A DNA stretch of 33,697 nt from Pseudomonadales bacterium. Its GTDB lineage: Bacteria > Pseudomonadota > Gammaproteobacteria > Pseudomonadales > Azotimanducaceae. Made by a program: the position numbers and the translations under genes. The stretch spans positions 1 through 33,697 of the forward strand of contig JAQWWC010000094.1 of NCBI GenBank assembly GCA_029249645.1, given 5' to 3'. Under the pieces are notes generated by a model. That model saw nothing but the letters and a program-made list of their open reading frames with translations, ran no database searches and was not told where the DNA came from. The number at the start of each line of letters is the position of its first letter. The stretch's first letter is position 1. Of this stretch, positions 26,842 through 33,697 are shown one piece after another.

Positions 26842-27899
26842 CGAGCGACCAATGTTGCGTCGGGCAGAGCCTCTAGGTTCGTTTTTTCGAACAAGAAGTG
26901 TCCGACCATCCAGGTTTCCCCGCCTTGAACCGCAAACATTTCCTGACAAGCCATCACAAACATTCGCCACCTCTGCCAAAGGATTGACGCAGAGTCTGGG
27001 TTATCCGAGGCCGCCAACGTCTCTAAGATTTCCGCTTTATATTGATCGAGGTTGCTCAACCAGGCCGCGCACGTTTTCGCATAATGCTGGCCATTCACCA
27101 ACCACACTTTGCGTTGCTGCAACGAGCCCTCGAACAGTTTCGGCAAGTCCAACGATGGCATTAATCCGCCCGTAAAGAAGTGCCTCGCCATCCAATCTTC
27201 TTCGCTGTCATCTTCGAAGAAATAGGGCTGATTACGATGGCAAAAAATATGGAAGAACAATAGTCCGTCCAAGGCTAGCCAGCCTGATACCTTATCGAAG
27301 AGGCGCTGGTAGTTACGCATATGTTCAAACATTTCAATCGATACCACTCGATCGAATTGGCTGTCTGGCTCAAAGTCATTCATATCCTGCGTTAACACCG
27401 TAATATTGGTCAAACCCCTCGCCTGCGCCTCAGCCTCAATAAAGAGCCTTTGCGAGTGCGCATTACTCACTGCCGTAATATTGCTATCGGGGTAGGCTTC
27501 AGCCATAAACAACGTGAGTGATCCCCAACCGCATCCCAGCTCTAAAATTTGCTGATTCGGACCTAATTGGGCGCGCTCGCAGGTTAGTTTCAGCATCGCA
27601 GCCTCTGCCTCAGCAAGGCTCGCATTCTCTTGCTCAAAGAGCGCACAACTGTACTTTAGATGGGGGCCCAACATGCGCTGAAACACGGCAGTTGGTACTT
27701 CGTAGTGCTGGTGGTTCGCATCCGTTGTCCCGACCGCCAAATCAGACGCCCTCATCGACTCGGCAAAGGCCGCCTTGCCTGCGGCCGTCGCATTCACCTT
27801 ATCTTGTGCGAGTCGCTTAACCAGCAACCGCCGCATCCCAAACCTAAGCAATGGGTCCGGAATCCAACCGCGTTCCGCCCAGTCCACTAAATTAATCAT
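26838..27899 (-). CDS. SAM-dependent methyltransferase of the CFA synthase superfamily, coclaurine N-methyltransferase-like
   Basis: ANHQHYEVPTAVFQRMLGPHLKYSCALFEQENASLAEAEAAMLKLTCERAQLGPNQQILELGCGWGSLTLFMA, FDRVVSIEMFEHMRNYQRLF. ATG at 27899 (MINLVDWAERGW) gives an 8-nt overlap with cfa. Confidence 0.86.
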   Translation of the reverse strand: MINLVDWAERGWIPDPLLRFGMRRLLVKRLAQDKVNATAAGKAAFAESMRASDLAVGTTDANHQHYEVPTAVFQRMLGPHLKYSCALFEQENASLAEAEAAMLKLTCERAQLGPNQQILELGCGWGSLTLFMAEAYPDSNITAVSNAHSQRLFIEAEAQARGLTNITVLTQDMNDFEPDSQFDRVVSIEMFEHMRNYQRLFDKVSGWLALDGLLFFHIFCHRNQPYFFEDDSEEDWMARHFFTGGLMPSLDLPKLFEGSLQQRKVWLVNGQHYAKTCAAWLSNLDQYKAEILETLAASDNPDSASILWQRWRMFVMACQEMFAVQGGETWMVGHFLFEKTNLEALPDATLVAR

Positions 27900-29157
27900 G
27901 TGCTGCCACCTCAAGTTGAAATCCCGGTAAATGTAACTGCATATGAACGCAGCCGATTGCCCGCTGCCGAAACCCAGCTTCGCAATAACAAAAATAGTAT
28001 CGCCACATGCGCAGGAACGTCTCGGACAACCCCAGCGCTTTGATTTCAGTCAGATTGGCCTCGAACGCGTCACGCCATCGCGACATGGTTAAAGCATAGT
28101 GCGGCGTTATATCTTCTAGTCCATAAACTCTAAAGCCTGCTCGCTCTGCAGCACTCACCTCCACCAACGTCTTGACGCACGCCAGTGCACCGCCCGGAAA
28201 AATGTAGCGCTGTATAAAATCAACCGAGTGCTTGGCGGCCTCAAATCGTTGTTCCGCAATTGTTATGGCCTGCAGCAACATGCTGCCACCCGGCTTGAGG
28301 AGGCTCGCGCAAACCTCGAAGAACTGCGGCAGATAGTCGAGCCCCACTGCCTCAATCATCTCGATTGATACGAGCTTGTCATAGCGGCCTTCAAGGCTTC
28401 GATAGTCCGATTGTAATAAGGTCACTCGATCCTCAAGACCTGCGGCGGCAACGCGCGCCTTGGCTTTTTGAAACTGCGCATCCGAAATCGTGGTTGTGGT
28501 TACTTGGCAGCCATAATTACGCGCAGCAAAACAGGCAAACCCGCCCCAGCCCGTACCAATTTCTAAGAGATGGTCCGAGGCGCACAGCTTAAGTTTCTGA
28601 CAGATCAGATCCATTTTCTGTTCTGACGCCGTCCCCATCGATTGCGTTGCATCTTGAAAATAGCCTGAAGAATACATCATCGTGTGGTCTAGAAATTGTT
28701 CAAAAAAACGATTCCCAAGATCGTAATGCGCTGCAATATTACGCCTGCTTTGCGCAGGCGTGTCCCGGTTGAGCCAATGCTGCACGCGCAACATAGGCTT
28801 TTTAAAAACGGCCCAACCCCCGTCCAAGTTACCCATCACTTCACGATTCTTTAAAAACAACTCAAGGGTAGCCAGGAGGTCTGAACACATCCAATCGCCA
28901 TCCATATAAGCCTCGGCTGCGCCAAGAGAGCCACCTAACGCCATCGATTGATAGGCTTTTGGCGACAGAATGGTGACCGTGATCGATTCCTGCTCTGGCG
29001 CAGATCCCACGTCAAGCAGCTGGGTCTTTCCTTCATAGAGCTTTAACCGTCCAACCATTATTTTTGATAGCACGGTCACAACTCGTTGCCGCCAGAAACT
29101 GAACGCCAGGTTCTTGTCAGCCGTTACGACCTTATTGTGATCCTTATCGATCGTCAT
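27892..29157 (-). CDS. cfa: Cyclopropane-fatty-acyl-phospholipid synthase family protein
   Basis: AAHYDLGNRFFEQFLDHTMMYSSGYF, HLLEIGTGWGGFACFAA, KLVSIEMIEAVGLDYLPQFFEVCASLLKPGG, QRYIFPGGALAC. Confidence 0.93.
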   Translation of the reverse strand: MTIDKDHNKVVTADKNLAFSFWRQRVVTVLSKIMVGRLKLYEGKTQLLDVGSAPEQESITVTILSPKAYQSMALGGSLGAAEAYMDGDWMCSDLLATLELFLKNREVMGNLDGGWAVFKKPMLRVQHWLNRDTPAQSRRNIAAHYDLGNRFFEQFLDHTMMYSSGYFQDATQSMGTASEQKMDLICQKLKLCASDHLLEIGTGWGGFACFAARNYGCQVTTTTISDAQFQKAKARVAAAGLEDRVTLLQSDYRSLEGRYDKLVSIEMIEAVGLDYLPQFFEVCASLLKPGGSMLLQAITIAEQRFEAAKHSVDFIQRYIFPGGALACVKTLVEVSAAERAGFRVYGLEDITPHYALTMSRWRDAFEANLTEIKALGLSETFLRMWRYYFCYCEAGFRQRAIGCVHMQLHLPGFQLEVAAHD

Positions 29158-29165
29158 AGTTTCAC

Positions 29166-29912
29166 CTACCGATTCTGATTAGGGTGACCGTGAAAAGGCA
29201 CCTGCTTTAAAAACAATTTAAACGCTTGCCAATAAATTCTACCGATGACCTGTGCCGCGTGAAATGGACGGCTCAAACAATATCGACTGATATTCCTTGA
29301 TGAAAAGCGCTGTGCCACAAGGCTAAATTTGGCGCTGAAAAATACCTGCCCCAATCGACTCACTTGGATCTGGGCGCGGCAGGTGGTTCCAGGCGCAGAT
29401 AATTGCCAAAGGTATTGGGTATCCATGGGCATAAATGGCGAAACATGAAACTGTTTTTGGGACGTCATGTCAGCACTTATGGGCACCACATAAACGTATC
29501 GCTCATTCCAGGGCGTGTTGTGCACTTCCGCGACCACCTGAATCAAGCGATCATCTTGAAAGCAGTAAAACAATGCAATGGGATTCAGTAACGTGCCAAA
29601 GGATCGCCAATTGGCAAGCAACGCAATCTGTCCATCGAACGTGGTACCGGTTTTTTCCTGAATTTGATGAACGACCTCGTCTCGAAGCGTGCGATGCGAG
29701 GGTAGATAATCTTGACGATGGAAGCTGACCCAATTGAATCGTTCAAAGGATAACAATCTCGAGCGAGCGCAGAGATCAGGAATTTCCTCAAGATCACAAT
29801 AAAAAGTCGCAAAGTTATAATCAAACCGGTGCGCTTTCGGTGAGCTCCTGACGTGGGTCAGCGCGCCTTCATAGATAGCGGCGTCAAGCACCACTGGCGA
29901 CCAAAGCATCAA
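29166..29912 (-). CDS. DUF1365 family protein
   Basis: IYEGALTHVRSSPKAHRFDYNFATFYCDLEEIP, FGTLLNPIALFYCFQ, VVAEVHNTPWNERYVYVV, KQFHVSPFMPMDTQYLW; classic DUF1365 pattern and gene context. Confidence 0.93.
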   Translation of the reverse strand: MMLWSPVVLDAAIYEGALTHVRSSPKAHRFDYNFATFYCDLEEIPDLCARSRLLSFERFNWVSFHRQDYLPSHRTLRDEVVHQIQEKTGTTFDGQIALLANWRSFGTLLNPIALFYCFQDDRLIQVVAEVHNTPWNERYVYVVPISADMTSQKQFHVSPFMPMDTQYLWQLSAPGTTCRAQIQVSRLGQVFFSAKFSLVAQRFSSRNISRYCLSRPFHAAQVIGRIYWQAFKLFLKQVPFHGHPNQNR

Positions 29913-31119
29913 TCACCCGAAGGCCACTGACCACCCCATCTTCGTGAAAACCATATCGCCAATAAGCACCACAGTAATGAGTGCGACCGACACCCGAAAT
30001 TTCCCCATGGCGGCCTTGCGCAGCCAGCATTGCAGCATCAAAAATAGGGTGCTCGTAATGCACGCGTTTCAGCACAAGGTTCTCATCAATGGTGCCCGCA
30101 TCGTTCATGGTCACCAGCACCGGTTGAGTGGACGCAAAGCCTTGTAGCCGATTCATATAGTAAGTCAGGCTGGCTTGGGTTGCGCCGAGCGGTGCATGAT
30201 AGTTCCAGCTCGCCCATACCTCAGGGCGCACCGGCATGACACTTGCGTCCTGATGCAGGACCACTTCATTACCCGAATACCCCATCGTACCAAGGACTTC
30301 GCGCTCCGCCGACGAAGCATCGGTCAGTACCGCGAGCGCCTGCCCTGAGTGGCATGCAAACACAACCTGATCGAACGCTTCGACGGTTTTGGTTGCGCCA
30401 GACGTAACCAAAACGCGGGTCTTCTCACGCGTGACGGCTAGCACGGGACAACCTAATCGCAGGTCCTGTAATCGATCCCCAATAACTTTGACGTATTGAT
30501 CAGAGCCGCCCTGAACGACATACCACTGAGGACGATCCACAAGGTCCAGCAAACCATGATGATTAAAAAACTGGCTCAGCATACCGATTGGAAACGCTAA
30601 GATACCGTCATCGCCCGTGGACCAAATAGCGGCCGCCATCGGCACTAAGTAATCAAATATGAAGGCGTCCCCAAACTTCTCGCGCCGACAAAAATCAATC
30701 AACGGTTCCGGGTCAGTCGCGAGCACCAACCGAGCGATGCGGTTAAACCTTAAAATATCCCGCAACATCTTCCAAAAACGAGGCCTTAATAAATTCGTTT
30801 TTTGGGCAAACATGGTTTTAAGGCTGTGACCGTTATATTCTAAATTTGGACGCTTTAGGCTAAAGCTCATCTCAGTCGGCTGACCCTTGCAGCCCAGGCG
30901 CGCTAGCAGCGCCATAAAATTCGGGTAGGTTCGATCGTTGTAGACAATAAATCCCGTATCGATTGCCCGCGAGGACCCGTCAATTTCAAGCCGGTGAGTT
31001 TGAGTATGCCCGCCTAGATAGTCATTTTGCTCAAAGAGCGTGACCTCAAATTGATCTGCAAGTCGCTCTGCAACGGTCAGGCCCGAAATGCCGCCGCCCA
31101 CTATCGCAATCTTTTTCAT
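29884..31119 (-). CDS. FAD/NAD-binding amine-oxidase-like oxidoreductase (COG2907-type)
   Basis: MKKIAIVGGGISGLTVAERLADQFEVTLFEQNDYLGGHTQTHRLEIDG, DTGFIVYNDRTYPNFMALLARLG, WNYHAPLG; C-terminal YCGAYWRYGFHEDGVVSGLRV. Confidence 0.93.
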   Translation of the reverse strand: MKKIAIVGGGISGLTVAERLADQFEVTLFEQNDYLGGHTQTHRLEIDGSSRAIDTGFIVYNDRTYPNFMALLARLGCKGQPTEMSFSLKRPNLEYNGHSLKTMFAQKTNLLRPRFWKMLRDILRFNRIARLVLATDPEPLIDFCRREKFGDAFIFDYLVPMAAAIWSTGDDGILAFPIGMLSQFFNHHGLLDLVDRPQWYVVQGGSDQYVKVIGDRLQDLRLGCPVLAVTREKTRVLVTSGATKTVEAFDQVVFACHSGQALAVLTDASSAEREVLGTMGYSGNEVVLHQDASVMPVRPEVWASWNYHAPLGATQASLTYYMNRLQGFASTQPVLVTMNDAGTIDENLVLKRVHYEHPIFDAAMLAAQGRHGEISGVGRTHYCGAYWRYGFHEDGVVSGLRVIDALVASGA

Positions 31120-31444
31120 CAAACAACCTTTGTAGCGCCAAGCTTTATGACCAACGAACCCGTTCATTGTGCCTGACAGGCCCCGAATCACAACCCCTTA
31201 CCGGCCAGGTTTTCAGAAGATATCACGGTTTAAAGCTCGCAAAATTCGCGGCGGCAAAAACACTCACATGCTGCGCCTATCACAGTGTTTTAGCGCACTT
31301 AACGCCACCGGCCTAGCAGCGATTATCACGCCGGCGCCCTAAGCGCTTACCTGTGCCGTTTCTTCGAGCGTAAATGCTTGTTGGGTCGTGCCCGTCCGCT
31401 CGCCTTTACCGGCATCAAACAACGCCCAGAAAATGCTCGATCAC

Positions 31445-31472
31445 TTGACCCTAATGGCGACCCACTTATACT
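31445..31472 (+). promoter_or_regulatory. Sigma70-type promoter TTGACC-N16-TATACT for the desaturase
   Basis: -35 TTGACC 31445-31450, -10 TATACT 31467-31472, 6 nt before the ATG at 31479. Confidence 0.6.
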
Positions 31473-31478
31473 GTTGGT

Positions 31479-32381
31479 ATGCATGGATTAACCCAACAAC
31501 AACTGAACCTGGTCACGCGAAAGAGTTCAGCCCAAGCCTGGTTCATAGTACTCTCGGATTGGATGCTTATCACAAGCGCGCTCGGCGCGGCGGCGCTCCT
31601 GCCGAATCCAGTCACCATTGTGTTTGCAATCCTTGTGATTGGCTGCCGCCAACTAAGCCTAGGTATTATTGTTCATGAGACTGGCCATCAAACCTTGTTC
31701 GAATCAAAGCGTTTGAACGATTTCGTGGGCCGCTGGCTATCCGGCTATTGGGTGTTTTCAAGCAAAACCGATTACATGAAGGGCCATTTACGACACCACC
31801 AGCTTGCCGGAACCCCTGATGACCCGGATCTAAAAAACTATGCTGCGTATCCCGTGAGCAGAAAGAGTTTCCGACGCAAAGTTTGGCGCGATCTATCCGG
31901 ACAAACAGGCTGGCGACGCCTGCGGTCTATTGGCCGTATGATTATTCGGTACAACACTTTGAACACTGAGGGCCGACGCGTTATTCGAGGCGGGCTCATT
32001 ACCAACCTTGCCTTTTTGGGTTTGGTCACTTTGCTCGGGCAACCTTGGCTTTACCTGCTTTGGGTGGCCGCATTTATCTCAACACACATGCTGAGCACTA
32101 GACTGCGACAAATTGGCGAACATGCGGCCGTGCGGAACCGACAAAGTGCAGACCCGCGAGACCATACCCGAACGATTTTGACCCGATGGTGGGAGCGGCT
32201 TTTGATCGCACCACATCAAATTGGCTTCCATCTTGAACACCACTTGCTGCCGTCGGTACCCATTTACCGGCTGCCGACGCTTCATAAGCTGTTGGTAGAC
32301 AACGGCTATCTCGCAACCGACCTTTTGATTACCGGTTATCCAAGTCTGATAAAGCGCGTCACTCACGAGCCTTCAGCCTAG
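31479..32381 (+). CDS. Membrane fatty acid desaturase
   Basis: Histidine boxes HETGH, HLRHH and HLEHH, with TM segments between. Confidence 0.88.
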   Translation: MHGLTQQQLNLVTRKSSAQAWFIVLSDWMLITSALGAAALLPNPVTIVFAILVIGCRQLSLGIIVHETGHQTLFESKRLNDFVGRWLSGYWVFSSKTDYMKGHLRHHQLAGTPDDPDLKNYAAYPVSRKSFRRKVWRDLSGQTGWRRLRSIGRMIIRYNTLNTEGRRVIRGGLITNLAFLGLVTLLGQPWLYLLWVAAFISTHMLSTRLRQIGEHAAVRNRQSADPRDHTRTILTRWWERLLIAPHQIGFHLEHHLLPSVPIYRLPTLHKLLVDNGYLATDLLITGYPSLIKRVTHEPSA

Positions 32382-32420
32382 AAAAATTGATTGCAGGATC
32401 ATTGGCGATCGGGCGCTTTA

Positions 32421-32447
32421 TTGGGCTGCGTTACGTTAGCGGCCCAA
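32421..32447. other. 9-bp stem / 9-nt loop hairpin downstream of the desaturase (possible bidirectional terminator)
   Basis: TTGGGCTGC-GTTACGTTA-GCGGCCCAA; no strong T-tract on either strand. Confidence 0.4.
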
Positions 32448-32656
32448 CACTCTCCTTTCTGCGACTAAGCCGCTAAACGCGCAACGGCTCTGAGCCATTC
32501 GGCGGGTTTACGCCTTGGGCCAACAATCCTTAGCGGCACCGCTTGTATCAAAAGGCGGGTGGACGGCAGTCCAACGCTTAAAAAGGATCCGGCGGCACCA
32601 GACCCACCGACCGGTTGAGCCTAAAGTCAAGATACACTCACTTGACCTGGGACGCG

Positions 32657-32830
32657 TCACTCTTCTGATTCAGCGCGCACCTTGTTTTGAACTTCCTCGC
32701 GGTGAACTGACACCTCTTTAGGCGCCTTGATACCCAGACGGACTTGGTTTCCCTTAGACCCTAATACCGTCACCTCAATCTCACCACCGATGACAAGCGT
32801 TTCACCTACCTTTCTGCTGAGAATGAGCAA
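32657..32830 (-). CDS. csrA: Carbon storage regulator CsrA (TTG start)
   Basis: (M)[72 protein letters not shown] on the minus strand supports a TTG start at 32830. Confidence 0.95.
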   Translation of the reverse strand: MLILSRKVGETLVIGGEIEVTVLGSKGNQVRLGIKAPKEVSVHREEVQNKVRAESEE

Positions 32831-33077
32831 TCTAGCCTCCTTTGGCCTGCGCTCTGACATTACCTGCTGAAAACAGAAACCATCGCCTTATTTCGATCCT
32901 AACCGAAATAAAGCCGCCTTACACGGCAGAAATTGAAAGAATCAAAGCCTATCTAAAGCGCAGTCAGCCTAAGACTTTTGCGCGCGCAAGCGCGATTGAT
33001 AGATGGTTTATGCCAACGATGGACACACAGCAGACCGCTAGAGGCCTTAGACTAAATCCCTGATAACTTGCGTGGTT

Positions 33078-33697
33078 TTACGCCGGCTCCGCTCCGTGAT
33101 CCGTCTCGAGACAAAAACCTGCGTGCAAGGCCCGAACCGCAAGCTCCAAGTACTTTTCATCAATCACGACTGAAATCTTAATCTCAGACGTTGAGATCAT
33201 TTGGATATTAATCGACTCCTTCGCCAAGATATCGAACATCTGCGCCGCAACCCCGGCATGAGACCGCATACCAACGCCGACGATCGACAACTTCGCGATT
33301 CGTTCATCGCCCAAAACCTCTTCCGCGCCAATTTGCTCAGACACCGCTGTCAAAATAGAGTGTGCCAATTCGAAATCAGCACGCGCCACGGTAAAGGTAA
33401 AGTCTGTACTAAAATCAGCGCCTATATTTTGAACAATCATATCGACTTCAATATTGGCCTCACTGATGGGTGCCAAAATACTTGATGCGATTCCAGGCTG
33501 ATCTTTCACACCTCGCAAGGTCAACTTCGCTTCATCCCGGGTAAACGCGATCCCTGAAATCAAAGGCGCTTCCATCATAATATTATCCTCGGCGGTGATT
33601 AGCGTTCCTGCAACATCATTAAAACTAGATAGCACTCTGAGCGAAACCTGATTCTTATTCGCGATCTCAACGGCCCGTGTGTGCAATACCTTGGAAC
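33078..33697 (-). CDS. lysC: Aspartate kinase, C-terminal ACT-domain part (runs off window end)
   Basis: GIAFTRDEAKLTLRGVKDQPGIASSILAPISEANIEVDMIVQN, KLSIVGVGMRSHAGVAAQMFDILAKESINIQMISTSEIKISVVIDEKYLELAVRALHAGF. Confidence 0.95.
   Translation of the reverse strand, partial: SKVLHTRAVEIANKNQVSLRVLSSFNDVAGTLITAEDNIMMEAPLISGIAFTRDEAKLTLRGVKDQPGIASSILAPISEANIEVDMIVQNIGADFSTDFTFTVARADFELAHSILTAVSEQIGAEEVLGDERIAKLSIVGVGMRSHAGVAAQMFDILAKESINIQMISTSEIKISVVIDEKYLELAVRALHAGFCLETDHGAEPA

Noticed and set aside
31388-31678. ORF 31388..31678 as a gene
   Set aside because: Overlaps the desaturase and its promoter in another frame; no domain.
32400-32656. Expected tRNA-Ser gene downstream of csrA
   Set aside because: Scanned for GGTTCGAATCC-type T-arm and GGAGAGATGGCC-type 5' end on both strands; not present.
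32842-33063. ORF 32842..33063 between csrA and lysC
   Set aside because: Begins antisense to the csrA ribosome-binding region and resembles no family; more likely intergenic promoter DNA.
1-33697. CRISPR arrays, prophage, transposons, toxin-antitoxin or canonical anti-phage systems
   Set aside because: No regularly spaced repeats, integrase/transposase motifs, small paired toxin genes or defence-domain proteins seen in the translations.

Overview
The window is 33.7 kb of densely coding, moderately GC-rich bacterial chromosome. The csrA/lysC neighbourhood, FecA-like receptor and Fur-type site suggest Gammaproteobacteria; this is inference only. I find no rRNA, tRNA, CRISPR array, transposase, integrase or phage gene. 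Positions 1-14.3 kb hold mostly minus-strand oxidoreductase, detoxification and catabolic genes: SDR (partial), SnoaL-like, aldo/keto reductase, MFS, acyl-CoA synthetase, secreted M43 protease, nitroreductase, MDR oxidoreductase coupled to a beta-propeller lipoprotein, nitronate monooxygenase-like, LLM/F420-type oxidoreductase and VOC protein. Positions 14.3-22.1 kb hold a GST, three glycosyltransferases (GT4, GT2, GT4), an HpnN-like RND/MMPL transporter coupled to the second GT4, and a YeiH-family protein. Positions 22.2-24.4 kb hold a second LLM paralogue coupled to gpsA. Positions 24.5-26.8 kb hold a FecA-like TonB receptor behind a Fur-box/sigma70 promoter. Positions 26.8-32.4 kb hold a lipid-modification operon (COG2907-type FAD oxidoreductase, DUF1365, CFA synthase, coclaurine-N-methyltransferase-like methyltransferase) and a divergent fatty acid desaturase. 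The end of the window holds csrA (TTG start) and the C-terminal part of lysC. The best candidates for under-described systems are (i) the GT4 + HpnN-like RND pair, possibly a glycolipid synthesis/export module, and (ii) the lipid-modification operon with its divergent desaturase. All family calls come from reading the translations by eye; no database search was run.
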